Under the pieces are notes generated by a model, which was not told where the DNA came from, did not search any database, and was given only the letters and a program-made list of their open reading frames with translations. This document shows, in pieces, positions 18,401 through 26,798 of a DNA stretch of 64,000 bases. Source of the stretch: Streptomyces sp. SN-593 (GTDB lineage: Bacteria; Actinomycetota; Actinomycetes; Streptomycetales; Streptomycetaceae); contig NZ_AP018365.1 of NCBI RefSeq assembly GCF_016756395.1, forward strand, positions 496,001-560,000. The letters are read 5' to 3'. Made by a program: the position numbers and the translations under genes. Positions within the stretch are counted from its first letter, which is position 1; every line of letters starts with the position of its first letter.

Positions 18401-19471
18401 TCATCCTGTCCCCTGGCCGCTCCCGCCGAACTCGGAGGGCGGCTCAGGCGGTTGCCGCGCAGGCGGTCCGGGGGCGCCGTCGGGCGCCGGCTCCGACGCC
18501 GGCTCAAGGCCGGTGCCGGACGGCGCTGGTGACGGATCGTCGGTCCGGGAGGTCGGTGTCGTTCCCGGACCGGGCCACGGACCGGCCGGCCAGCGCGCGC
18601 TCCCGCCCGGCTCCGGTTCCAGGTGGAGCCGGCCGGCCAGGCCGGCGGTGGTGTGGATACGGCCGCCGGTGTCGACGCTCAGGGCCTGGTAGGCCGTGCT
18701 CGCGGCGAGGCCGTCGAGCCAGGCGCGGGCGCGGTCCGCGGTCGGCTGCGCCATCGCGGCGGTGGCGTAGAGGTCGGCCCGCGCCAGGTCGGCGCCGACC
18801 ACGGCGACCTGGGCGAGCGCTCCGCGGGCCGGGCCGGCGGCAAGGGCGGCGCCGGACGCGTCGGCGGGCAGGCCGGGCCCACCGGCCGCGCGGGTGGCGA
18901 CGGCGCCCTCGCGGATCTCCAGCGTGGCGAGCAGGCCGCCGGCCAGTCGGGGGTCGGCCAGCCGCACCCGCCACGCGGGCCCGCTGCCCGCGTCCGAGCG
19001 CAGTTTCAGGTCGCCGCCCGCGTTCACCAGGTGCCGGGTCAGCCCGCGCTCCTCCAGCAGGTCGCTCGCGCGTTCCACCGCCCAGCACTTGACCGCCTTG
19101 CGCGGGTCGAGCCGGGCGCCGCCGTCCCGCCCGGCGGCGGGACGGCCGACGTAGCCGCTGCCGTCCCACGCGCCACCGCCGTCGAGGGCGTCGAAGACCT
19201 CCTCGCCCACGGCGCGCAGCGTCTCGCACAACTCCCGCGCCTCGCGGCTCTCCCGCGCCCCGCGCCGCCCGCCGGGATCGGCCGCGCCGAGCAGGCCCTC
19301 GAACGTCCGGCGGGCCGAACCGCCGGGCCGGGGTGCGCAGAAGACGTCGTCGATGCGGTGCAGCAGCGCGAACGCGGCGCGGGTGGCGAGGTCGAAGGTG
19401 CCGAAGTCGGCGGCGTCGGGTGCGGCGATCGAGATCCTGGCGCCGAGGACGCCGTCCCTCACGGTGCGCAC
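18401..19471 (-). CDS. Divergent ApbE-like FMN transferase
   Basis: 356 residues with the ApbE fold signature but changed motifs. The flavin-binding segment reads DPRKAVKCWAVERASDLLE (Asp122 onward) where the usual form is DPTGLVKGWAVER; the glycine after the lysine is Cys129. VNAGGDLKLRSD is conserved, while the usual VATSG box is VATRAAGG, and the FSxYxPxSxxSRL box is FCAPRPGGSARRT. ADLYATAAMAQ matches the metal-binding DxxAT region. A Pro/Ser-rich tail of about 60 residues follows. No signal peptide. It sits four bases before the regulator gene. It could be a working paralogue with altered specificity or a decaying copy; the tandem array at 19852-20447 carries fragments related to residues near 105-150. 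Confidence 0.8.
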   Translation of the reverse strand: MRTVRDGVLGARISIAAPDAADFGTFDLATRAAFALLHRIDDVFCAPRPGGSARRTFEGLLGAADPGGRRGARESREARELCETLRAVGEEVFDALDGGGAWDGSGYVGRPAAGRDGGARLDPRKAVKCWAVERASDLLEERGLTRHLVNAGGDLKLRSDAGSGPAWRVRLADPRLAGGLLATLEIREGAVATRAAGGPGLPADASGAALAAGPARGALAQVAVVGADLARADLYATAAMAQPTADRARAWLDGLAASTAYQALSVDTGGRIHTTAGLAGRLHLEPEPGGSARWPAGPWPGPGTTPTSRTDDPSPAPSGTGLEPASEPAPDGAPGPPARQPPEPPSEFGGSGQGTG

Positions 19472-19851
19472 CGGTCACTGCCCCGCGGGGGTGCGCGGTG
19501 CCCGGCGCCGGGTCGGCGGCCGGCCCGGCGGGACGCCCCGGGCCCGGCCGCGGCCGGTGCGGCCGGCGCGGCGGGTGAGCGCGCCGCTCCCCCTCGACAT
19601 GGCAGCTCCTTCCAGCAGGCAGGCTCTTTGCCCGCCCACTGTTGCCGCCCCGACATAACGACGAGGTAACACGGCCGTCGTGGCGCCCGCGTTTCGGCCA
19701 CCTCGGCGGCGGAATGGCCGTTCCCCGTCGGCGGCGACCGATCACACGGCGCCCGGGCCCGGCGCGGGGCGCCGGCTTCCCGCCCGGGCACGACCGCCAC
19801 CGGCAGACGACGCGGAGCCCGGCGGGCGGCCCAGCACGGTGGCGGCCGGGG

Positions 19852-20447
19852 CCCCGCACCCGGCGTCCGCCGCCCGCCGACCGGACACCGCCAGCCACGT
19901 CCACGACCCGGCACGCCCGGGGGGCCCCGGACCGGAACGGGCACGGTGGACGGCGCGCGCCCGGCGGGCGGCCCGGCGGCGCGCGGCCCGACCCGCGCAA
20001 GGCAGTCAAGTGCTGGGCGGTGGAACGCGCGAGCGACCCGCTGGAGGACCACGGGCTGACCCGGCACCCAGCACCCGGCACCTGGCGGCCGGGGAACGGC
20101 CGGGGCCCCGCAGCCGGCGTCAGCCGCCCGCCGACCGGACACCGCCAGCCACGTCCACGACCCGGCACGCCCGAGGCGGCCCCGAACCGGAACGGGCACG
20201 GTGGACGGCGCGCGCCCGGTCGGCGGCCCGGCGGCGCGCGGCCCGACCCGCGCAAGGCAGTCAAGTGCTGGGCGGTAGAACGCGCGAGCAACCTGCTGGA
20301 CGACCGCGGGCCGACCCGGCACCCGGCAGCCAGGGCCCCGCACCCGGCGTCCGCCGCCCGCCGACCGGACACCGCCAGCCACGTCCACGACCCGGCACGC
20401 CCGGGGCGGCCCCGGACCGGAACGGGCTCGGTGGACGGCGCGCGCCA
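19852..20447. repeat. Tandem array of two and a half 230-254-bp units containing inverted apbE fragments
   Basis: The 1.1-kb gene-free stretch 19472-20573 holds an array. Units begin at 19861, 20115 and 20345 (CGGCGTCMGCCGCCCGCC), the last cut short near 20447. Each full unit has a first part (CCGACCGGACACCGCCAGCC and beyond) and a 78-bp second part, 19990-20067 and 20245-20322, which is a near copy, in opposite orientation, of the apbE segment 19033-19108 encoding DPRKAVKCWAVERAS. Similarity extends upstream to cover about 45 codons. Long open frames run through it on both strands, but they lack start signals and arise from base composition. Confidence 0.85.
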
Positions 20448-20573
20448 GGCGGGGTGGGCGGGAGATCGCCCCGTGCCGCGGTCCCCCGGCCGACACGGGT
20501 GTACGCCATGGAGCCCGGCGGAGGGCCGGGAAGGGCGACGGGCGGGCGGGACCCGGGGGCGGGGGCGGACCGG

Positions 20574-21470
20574 TCAGGGTCGGCGGGCGGCCCACACGGT
20601 GCGCTCGGTGCGGACCGCGAGGTCGTCGCGGTGCGGGAGCCCGGTCGGGGCGGAGGTGTCGAGCAGCCGGTCGAGCGCGGCGAGGTCGTCGGCGGGGAGG
20701 GCCTCGGCGACACCGGCGCGCAGCCGCTTCAGCGCGCTGAGCGCGTAGCCGGCGACCATGCCGTCGTCGGCCGCCGCGATGTGCACGCCGATCGTCCGCT
20801 CGCCCTCGACCGCGAACCCCGCGGCGGCCAGCTTGCGTCCCCAGTCGGCGCCGCGGTGCGGGACGTGTTCGGCGTGGTGGCGCGCGAGGGCGGCGTGGAG
20901 GCGCTCCTCCAGACCGGGCCGTTCCCGCGGTGCGCCCGCGGGCAGGAAGCGCGGGAAGCCGGCCAGCTCGACGACGGCGAGCAGGCCGCCGGGCGCGAGC
21001 AGGGCGCGGACCGCGCCCAGGGTGCGGTCCGGATCGGCCATGTGGTGCAACGACGCCGACGCCCAGACCAGTTCGGGCCGGCCGAGGTCGGGCCAGTCCC
21101 CGTCCAGGTCGGCCCGTACGACCCGTACCCGGTCGGCGACGCCGAGGGCGTCGGCCTTCTCCCGCAGCCGGTCCAGGTGGGCGGGCGAGGCGTCGACGGC
21201 CGTCACCTCCGCGGCCGGGAAGCGGGCGAGGAGGGCGAAGGTGCCGGCCCCGGTTCCACAGCCCAGGTCCAGGATGCGGCGTGGCCGCCCGTGGACCGGC
21301 AGCCACGCGGTGATCGCGGCGGTGTGCTCGGCGAGCACTTCCGCGTCCAGGTCCAGCATCTCGGCCTGGTCGTCGAGGCCGGCGGTGGCGGGGGCAGGGG
21401 CGGCGGGCGGGGGCCCGGGGTGGTGGTGCTGCGCGCCGTGCGGAACCGGGTGCGGGGAGGAGTGCGTCAT
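20574..21470 (-). CDS. Class I SAM-dependent methyltransferase
   Basis: 298 residues. The Rossmann SAM-binding motif I is RILDLGCGTGAGTFAL (residues about 65-80), motif II acidic residue VTAVDASPAHLD, and motif III/IV WPDLGRPELVWASASLHHMADPDRTLG followed by LLAPGGLLAVVELAG. Residues 1-30 are His/Pro/Ala-rich and probably disordered, a sign that translation may begin a little later; ATG at the start of that stretch is used because nothing better is seen. The substrate cannot be told. It neighbours the repeat array downstream and a gene-poor stretch upstream. Confidence 0.85.
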   Translation of the reverse strand: MTHSSPHPVPHGAQHHHPGPPPAAPAPATAGLDDQAEMLDLDAEVLAEHTAAITAWLPVHGRPRRILDLGCGTGAGTFALLARFPAAEVTAVDASPAHLDRLREKADALGVADRVRVVRADLDGDWPDLGRPELVWASASLHHMADPDRTLGAVRALLAPGGLLAVVELAGFPRFLPAGAPRERPGLEERLHAALARHHAEHVPHRGADWGRKLAAAGFAVEGERTIGVHIAAADDGMVAGYALSALKRLRAGVAEALPADDLAALDRLLDTSAPTGLPHRDDLAVRTERTVWAARRP

Positions 21471-21799
21471 GCCGCCACGCTAGGGCGGCCACGCGTCCGC
21501 GGTGGCAGGGCTCCCCGGACCCGCAAGACGGCGGCCCGATCCGCTGCCGTACGCGCAAGGGACCGCGGGCCCGCGCCCCGCGCCGCCCGCCCGCCGCGGC
21601 CCACTCGGCGCCCCTTGTACGCCGGCGCCCGGCGCGCCTTGTACGCCCGGACGCGGCGGGAACGACGCGCGCGCTCGGGCGGAGCGACGACCCGGGGGCG
21701 GAATGCCTGCCCAGGCGCAGCGACGACCCCGGCGGAGCGACGACTCGGGCGGAAGCCGGCCCGGGCCGCGCGCACCGCGGAGCCGCCGGACCCGCCGGC
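21471..21799. other. Gene-free stretch with short repeats
   Basis: No gene is supported in these 329 bases. CCTTGTACGCC occurs at 21613-21623 and 21637-21647 (24-bp period), and three copies of an AGCGACGAC-containing unit lie at about 21680-21702, 21714-21736 and 21732-21754. The repeats are short and in non-coding sequence; I assign no function. Confidence 0.5.
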
Positions 21800-22369
21800 T
21801 CAGGCCCCGTCGCCGCGCTGATGGCCCCGGCGGGCGTCGCGGTCGAAGATCCCCAGGACCTCGCACGGCCCGCCCACGGCACCGATGGCGTGCGGCAGCA
21901 TCGTAGGGAACTCCGCGGCCTGGTTCGCCTCCACCCGCACGCTGCGGTTGCCGAGCAGCAGGACCGCGGTGCCCGACAGGACGACGAGCCATTCGTGCCC
22001 CGGGTGCGCCCGCATCTTGGCCGGGTTGTCGGGCGGCGGGTCCGTCATGCGCTGGCGCACCACGCTCATGCCGGGATAGGCCCGCATCGGCCAGCGCATC
22101 AGCCCGTGGGCCGCGTCGATCATCGGGCTGACGACCACGTCGTCGCTCGCGGTCTCGACGAGCTGGTCCAGGGACGTGTCCAACGCGCGGGCGAGGGTGA
22201 CGAGTTGGTCCAGGGCCAGCCGGCGCTGCCCGTTCTCGATCCGGCTGAGGGTGGACTGGCTGAGCCGGGCGCGACCGGCCAGTTCGTCGAGGGACCAGCC
22301 CTGCGCGACCCGCAGCGCCCTGATCCGCCGGCGCACCAGGCTCTCCAGCCCGTCGTCCTCTTGCTTCAC
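21800..22369 (-). CDS. XRE-family regulator with C-terminal cupin
   Basis: 189 residues: helix-turn-helix (IRALRVAQGWSLDELAGRARLSQSTLSRIENGQRRL, residues about 14-55) and a cupin beta-barrel (HPGHEWLVVLSGTAVLLLGNRSVRVEANQAAEFPTMLPHAIGAVG). Proteins of this plan are one-component regulators sensing a small ligand in the cupin. GTG 22369 starts at KQEDDG just before the conserved domain. It is divergent from the fusion immunity gene at 22575, with about 205 bp between. Confidence 0.88.
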   Translation of the reverse strand: MKQEDDGLESLVRRRIRALRVAQGWSLDELAGRARLSQSTLSRIENGQRRLALDQLVTLARALDTSLDQLVETASDDVVVSPMIDAAHGLMRWPMRAYPGMSVVRQRMTDPPPDNPAKMRAHPGHEWLVVLSGTAVLLLGNRSVRVEANQAAEFPTMLPHAIGAVGGPCEVLGIFDRDARRGHQRGDGA

Positions 22370-22562
22370 GGGCAAGAGCCTATGCCGTTCCCGCAAGCCC
22401 GGCCCCGCGCCGCGCCGCCCGCCATCCGTCGGCCACCCCTCCGACCCGCGCACCCCACCCCGACCTGGCGCCCCGTCAACCCCGCCCGCACCGCGGCCCC
22501 GCGGCATTCCGCTTCGCCCGCCCGAGTACACCGAATACGATCGCAATGTCATATGAGGACCG

Positions 22563-22568
22563 TATGAT
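22563..22568 (+). promoter_or_regulatory. -10 box of a probable leaderless transcript
   Basis: TATGAT lies six bases before the ATG at 22575 and no ribosome site precedes this ATG. This spacing puts the transcription start at or next to the start codon, the arrangement of leaderless mRNAs, which are common in actinomycetes. The -35 region is weak. Confidence 0.5.
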
Positions 22569-22574
22569 CCTGTC

Positions 22575-24281
22575 ATGCTACGACACATATTCGGTCGCGG
22601 TGCGGACGATCGTGATGGTGAGCTGCCGATGCTCACCACGCAGCAGGCCGACTACCTGCGTTCGCTCGCCGCGCCGCATGTCGCCGATGCCGAAGGTCGC
22701 CGCACACCGTTGACGCACCTCGCCCGGCGGTGCCGCACGAGCCCGCGGGAGAGCTGGCCCGGCCTCGTGGCGGCGCACTACGCGCGGTCGGCCCCGGGGC
22801 CCGGCCCGCAGGCACTGAGCGCACGGGAGCTGGTCGAGGGCGTCCGTCTCCGCCTGCTGCCCGAGGACGCGCTGGACCCCGTGCCCGCCACCACCATGTC
22901 CTCCGTCCGCGAGCTCGCGGACGGTGTCCTGCTGGCCCTCGTCCTCGACCGCCCCGGCGGCGTCGGAGTACTCACCGACATCGATGTCCGACGGGCCGGC
23001 CACGACGCGCTGGTCGACGCGGCGCTCGCCCGCCTCGCCCGGCTCCCGGTCGAGCACGAGGAGGTGTCCACCGCGAGCGGGGCGGTGCTGCACTTCCTCA
23101 CCGCCGACTCGCCGTTCACGGCCGGCAAGGCACTCATCCTGGGCGACGTGGTGCGCGACCTCACCGGCGCGGAACTGCCGGACGAGGGCGCGCTGGTGGC
23201 GATGCCGCACCGCGCCGAGGTCGTGTACCACCCCATCGTGGACGGCCTGGCGTCCGACGTCCTCGACCACCTCCAGGCGTACGTCGCCGGCGCCCACCAG
23301 GCCGGCGCCCACCCGTTGTCGCCGCGGCTGTACTGGTGGCACCGCGGCGACCTGGTCGCGCTCACCGAGGTCGACCCGCGGACCGGCGGATCGGCGCTGC
23401 GGCTCCCGGCCGAGCTGCGCGACCTGCTGCGGGGCATGCACCGGCTGCATCGCGCCGGGCGGCTCGCCGGGCGGGCGGGCACCGACGCCGCCGTCGACCT
23501 CCCCGACCTCACCCGCGCCACCGCACGGTCCGTCAAGAGCCTGCCCGAGCACCCCGAGGCGCTGGCCGGCACGTTCGCCCAGGCGGTCGCGCTGGCGCAC
23601 GCGGCCTGCGGGCAGGACCCGCGGGCCGCCGACGCCGACACCTGGGACGCCTGGGCCACCGCCACACAGCTGGGCTCGGCGCTGTTCACCGGAACGCACC
23701 CGCTCATCTGCCAGTTGGGCGAGGACGTGCTGCTGTCGGTGCCCGCCTGCCCGGCGGAGCCGCCGGCCGACGCGCGCGGGTGGCTCGACGCCCTCTACCT
23801 GGCGCTGGTCTGCCGGCAGCAGGACCGGATCGCCTGGCTGTGCCGGGTCCCGCTCGCGGCGCTGCGCGCGGACGACACGGTCGACGCGTACGTCCTGCAC
23901 TGGATCGACACCCTCCAGACGTACTTCACCGTCGGCGCCGTCTGCGTCCCGGACAAGCTGCTGGCCGCGCTGGAGACCTCGGTGCCCGAGCAGGCGGGCC
24001 GCGCGCCCGGCGACTTCGTGACCATGGTGGACCGGCCGCCCGTCGCGCTCTTCCACCGGCTGGTCACCAAGGACGCCGACGCCTTCGCCGAGGCGCTGGC
24101 CGACGCGGTCGCACAGCACACCGCCTTCTGGGGCGACAGCGACGCACCCCGCTCCAGGGTGGCCCTCGGGGCGCTGGCGATGGCGTGCGTGGCCCACGAC
24201 CAGGGCCTGCCGGTCGACGCCGGGCTGCCGTACCTGCCCAGGTACCTGGTGGGGGGCGAGCGCGTGGAGGACATCCCCTGA
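22575..24281 (+). CDS. Fusion protein: DUF1444-like N-terminal half and Imm49 immunity domain
   Basis: 568-residue cytoplasmic protein in two parts. Residues about 80-290 resemble the DUF1444/YtpQ type (SVRELADGVLLALVLDRPGGVGVLTDIDV, FTAGKALILGDVV, ALVAMPHRAEVVYH, HPLSPRLYWW). Residues about 320-565 match the Imm49 immunity family: WDAWATATQLGSALF, WLDALYLALVCRQQDRIAWLCRVPL, VDAYVLHWIDTLQTYF (Trp443), HTAFWGDSDAPRSRVALGALAMACVAHDQGLPVDAGLPYLPRYLV. Imm49 proteins are held to protect against polymorphic toxins, but no toxin gene is in the window. Start ATG 22575 fits a leaderless transcript; ATG 22629 is the alternative. Assignments are by motif recall, so domain borders are approximate. Confidence 0.72.
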   Translation: MLRHIFGRGADDRDGELPMLTTQQADYLRSLAAPHVADAEGRRTPLTHLARRCRTSPRESWPGLVAAHYARSAPGPGPQALSARELVEGVRLRLLPEDALDPVPATTMSSVRELADGVLLALVLDRPGGVGVLTDIDVRRAGHDALVDAALARLARLPVEHEEVSTASGAVLHFLTADSPFTAGKALILGDVVRDLTGAELPDEGALVAMPHRAEVVYHPIVDGLASDVLDHLQAYVAGAHQAGAHPLSPRLYWWHRGDLVALTEVDPRTGGSALRLPAELRDLLRGMHRLHRAGRLAGRAGTDAAVDLPDLTRATARSVKSLPEHPEALAGTFAQAVALAHAACGQDPRAADADTWDAWATATQLGSALFTGTHPLICQLGEDVLLSVPACPAEPPADARGWLDALYLALVCRQQDRIAWLCRVPLAALRADDTVDAYVLHWIDTLQTYFTVGAVCVPDKLLAALETSVPEQAGRAPGDFVTMVDRPPVALFHRLVTKDADAFAEALADAVAQHTAFWGDSDAPRSRVALGALAMACVAHDQGLPVDAGLPYLPRYLVGGERVEDIP

Positions 24282-24290
24282 CGGAAGGGG

Positions 24291-25829
24291 TCAGTGGCTG
24301 CCGGTGAGTTCGCCGCTGAGGTTGCCGTGCATGCGGGCACTGTGCTCGTTGAGGCCGACGATCTCCACGCTCTTGCCGCGGCCGGCGTACTTGGTGGTGA
24401 TCGCGTCCAGGGCGGCCACCGAGGAGGCGTCCCAGACGTGGGCACCGCTGAGGTCGATGACGACGCGGTCGGGATCGCCGGCGTAGTCGAACTGCGTGAC
24501 GAGGTCGTTGGAGGAGGCGAAGAACAGCTCGCCGGTGACGGCGTAGACGACGCCGCCGCCGTCCGGGTCGAGGACCGAGGTGACCTCGGTGAGGTGGGCG
24601 ACACGGCGGGCGAAGATCACCATGGCGGTGAGCGTGCCGACCACGACGCCGATCGACAGGTTGCTCGTGGCCACCACCACGGCGACGGTGACGACCATGA
24701 CCGCGGTCTCGCCGACCGGCATCCGCCTGAGCGTCGCCGGCCTGATCGAGTGCCAGTCGAAGGTGCCGACGGACACCAGGACCATCACCGCGACCAGCGC
24801 GGCCATCGGGATGTGGGAGACCACCGGCCCGAGCACGATGCACAGGACGAGCAGGAAGAATCCGGCCAGGAAGGTGGAGAGCCGGGTGCGGGCGCCGCTC
24901 TTGACGTTGATCATGGTCTGGCCGATCATCGCGCAGCCGCCCATGCCGCCGAAGATCCCGGTGACGATGTTGGCGATGCCCTGCCCGATGGACTCGCGGG
25001 TCTTGTCGGAGCGGGTGTCGGTGATGTCGTCCACGAGCTTGGCGGTCATCAGCGTCTCCATCAGCCCGACCAGCGCCATCGCCAGGGCGTACGGCGCGAT
25101 CACCGTCAGGGTGTGGGTGTCGAACGGCACGTCCGGCAGCCCGGGCATCGGCAGCGCGGACGGCAGCCTGCCCTTGTCGCCGACCGTCGGCACCGAGATG
25201 CCCGCGGCCACCGTGAAGACCGTCAGGACGACGATCGACACCAGCGGCGCGGGCACCGCCCTCGTCAGGCGCGGGAAGAACACCATCACCGCCAGGCCGG
25301 TGGCGACCAGCGGGTAGACCGCCCACGGCACGTCGTGCAGGTTGGGTATCTGGGCGGTGAACAGCAGGATGCCCAGCGCGTTGACGAAGCCGACCATCAC
25401 CGAGCGCGGCACGAACCGCATGAGCCGCGCCACCCCGAGCGAGCCGAGCACGATCTGGAAGACACCGGCGAGGATGACGGTCGCGACGAGGTACCCCAGG
25501 CCGTGGTGGCGGACGACCGGCGCGGTGACCAGGGCGACGGCGCCGGTGGAGGCGGAGATCATCGCCGGCCGTCCGCCGACGACGGAGATGGTCATCGCCA
25601 TGGTGCAGGCGGCGAAGAGCCCCACCTTCGGGTCGACACCGGCGATCACCGAGAACGAGATCGCCTCGGGGATCAGCGCCAGGCCGACCACCAGGCCGGC
25701 CAGCACCTCCACCCGGAGGACCTTCGGGGACAGCCACGGCGGGCGGGGCAGCGCGCGCAGGCGCGCGGGCAGGGGCGAGGATGATGTCTGCAAGACCAGG
25801 TGCCTGTCGTGCTCGGGCGCGGCCGGCAC
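24291..25829 (-). CDS. SulP/SLC26 anion transporter with STAS domain
   Basis: 512 residues. Eleven or so hydrophobic segments of the SulP core, including the signature LAGLVVGLALIPEAISFSVIAGVDPKVGLFAA, GGRPAMISASTGAVALVTAP and ANIVTGIFGGMGGCAMIGQTMINVKSGARTRLST. The STAS domain follows from about residue 405 (VLDPDGGGVVYAVTGELFFASSNDLVTQFDYAGDPDRVVIDLSGAHVWDASSVAALD). Transports inorganic anions, sulfate or bicarbonate by family. GTG 25829 is chosen by reading-frame length; a TTG at the QTSSSPL segment is possible. It is divergent from the MerR gene with the palindrome between them. Confidence 0.9.
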   Translation of the reverse strand: MPAAPEHDRHLVLQTSSSPLPARLRALPRPPWLSPKVLRVEVLAGLVVGLALIPEAISFSVIAGVDPKVGLFAACTMAMTISVVGGRPAMISASTGAVALVTAPVVRHHGLGYLVATVILAGVFQIVLGSLGVARLMRFVPRSVMVGFVNALGILLFTAQIPNLHDVPWAVYPLVATGLAVMVFFPRLTRAVPAPLVSIVVLTVFTVAAGISVPTVGDKGRLPSALPMPGLPDVPFDTHTLTVIAPYALAMALVGLMETLMTAKLVDDITDTRSDKTRESIGQGIANIVTGIFGGMGGCAMIGQTMINVKSGARTRLSTFLAGFFLLVLCIVLGPVVSHIPMAALVAVMVLVSVGTFDWHSIRPATLRRMPVGETAVMVVTVAVVVATSNLSIGVVVGTLTAMVIFARRVAHLTEVTSVLDPDGGGVVYAVTGELFFASSNDLVTQFDYAGDPDRVVIDLSGAHVWDASSVAALDAITTKYAGRGKSVEIVGLNEHSARMHGNLSGELTGSH

Positions 25830-26141
25830 GGCTGCGCGGGGAGGCGCGCGGCGCCGGGCGGCGGGCGCGGGTCGACCGCCCCGCTTTCGGGGCGGCGGCG
25901 AAGGAGGGGGACGGGTGGCGCGGAAGCGGGCGCCGCGGGCGCGGTGTGCGCACCCGGCGGGTCAGTGCGCGGCCGTCCTCACGGCGGACAGCAGGCGGCG
26001 GGCGGCTGGACCATGCGCACGCCTCGTCCTCTCCTGCTCGCGGGTTCTGCGGGGGCGTCGTCGGCCCCGGCACGGCAGTGTGCGGGCACGGGTGCGCGCA
26101 CACTGGTGGGAGCGGCACACGCCGCCCTCACCCGAGGGCAA
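25830..26141. other. Gene-free stretch upstream of the SulP gene
   Basis: I see no gene, repeat or strong promoter in these 312 bases apart from the palindrome that begins at 26142. The 5' end of the SulP transcript must lie here. Confidence 0.5.
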
Positions 26142-26165
26142 CCCTACCCTAACGTTAGGGTAGGG
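26142..26165. promoter_or_regulatory. Perfect 24-bp palindrome, probable MerR operator
   Basis: The half-site CCCTACCCTAAC is followed immediately by its exact reverse complement, centred at ACGT (26153/26154). Placed 62 bases before the MerR-family gene and upstream of the divergent SulP gene. MerR regulators bind such continuous dyads inside long-spaced promoters. This sequence is AT-richer than everything nearby, so it is unlikely to be chance. Confidence 0.75.
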
Positions 26166-26227
26166 ATGGCTGGAAATCGCATCGGGACGCGGGGTCCCGC
26201 CGAGGAGAAGGGGCCGGGAACACGGTC

Positions 26228-26629
26228 GTGGAGCGCAGGCACATGCAGATCGGCGAGGTGGCCGAGCGGACCGAGCTGTCCCTGCGGACCATCCGCCACT
26301 ACGAGGAGACCGGCCTGGTGACGCCCTCCGCGCGGTCCCAGGGCGGCTTCCGCCTCTACACCGAGGCCGATGTCGCCCGCCTCATGGTGATCCGCCGGAT
26401 GAAGCCGCTCGGCTTCACCCTGGAGGAGATGCGGGACCTGCTGGCCGCCACCGACCGCCTCGACGCCCCGGACTCCTCCCCCGCCGAGCGGGAAGCCCTG
26501 CTGGAGCGGGTGCGGACCTACGAAGTGGCCGCCGCGAGGAAGATCGAGGACCTGCGCGTGCAGCTCGCCAGGGCCGAGGACTTCGCCGCGACCCTGCGCA
26601 CCCGGCTGGATCAGCGCGCCCCCCGCTGA
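26228..26629 (+). CDS. MerR-family regulator
   Basis: 133 residues: winged helix MQIGEVAERTELSLRTIRHYEETGLVTPSARSQGGFRLYTEADVARL, LMVIRRMKPLGFTLEEMRDLL, then a coiled-coil dimerisation helix to the end. It lacks the cysteine cluster of metal-sensing MerR proteins, so a metal ligand is unlikely. GTG 26228 or ATG 26243 could be the start; AGAAGGGGCC precedes the first. The 24-bp palindrome immediately upstream is the likely site for autoregulation and for control of the divergent SulP transporter gene. Confidence 0.88.
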   Translation: MERRHMQIGEVAERTELSLRTIRHYEETGLVTPSARSQGGFRLYTEADVARLMVIRRMKPLGFTLEEMRDLLAATDRLDAPDSSPAEREALLERVRTYEVAAARKIEDLRVQLARAEDFAATLRTRLDQRAPR

Positions 26630-26798
26630 GCGCCCCCGCGCCGTGGCGGCCCGGCCCGCGCGGCGCCTATCCTGCTCGGACGGCGCACCGCCCCGGGCGG
26701 CACGCCGGACCGCACACGGCGGCAGGACGACGGCAGGGCGCGACGACGACGGCAGGGCGCGAGGCGGGGCGACGCGACAGCGGGAGGCGGGTGCGGGC

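Noticed and set aside
19852..20447. Diversity-generating retroelement (template and variable repeats)
   Set aside because: No reverse transcriptase is present and the differences between copies are not adenine-specific.
19852..20447. CRISPR array
   Set aside because: Units are about 230-254 bp with no short direct repeats or regular spacers, and no cas genes are found.
19642..21821. Long plus-strand open frames through the repeat array and the methyltransferase
   Set aside because: They lack ribosome sites, have Arg/Gly/Pro-rich composition expected of shadow frames in GC-rich DNA, and run antisense to the methyltransferase gene.
22370..22574. Small gene between the XRE regulator and the immunity fusion
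   Set aside because: No frame with start, ribosome site and protein-like composition fits in the gap.
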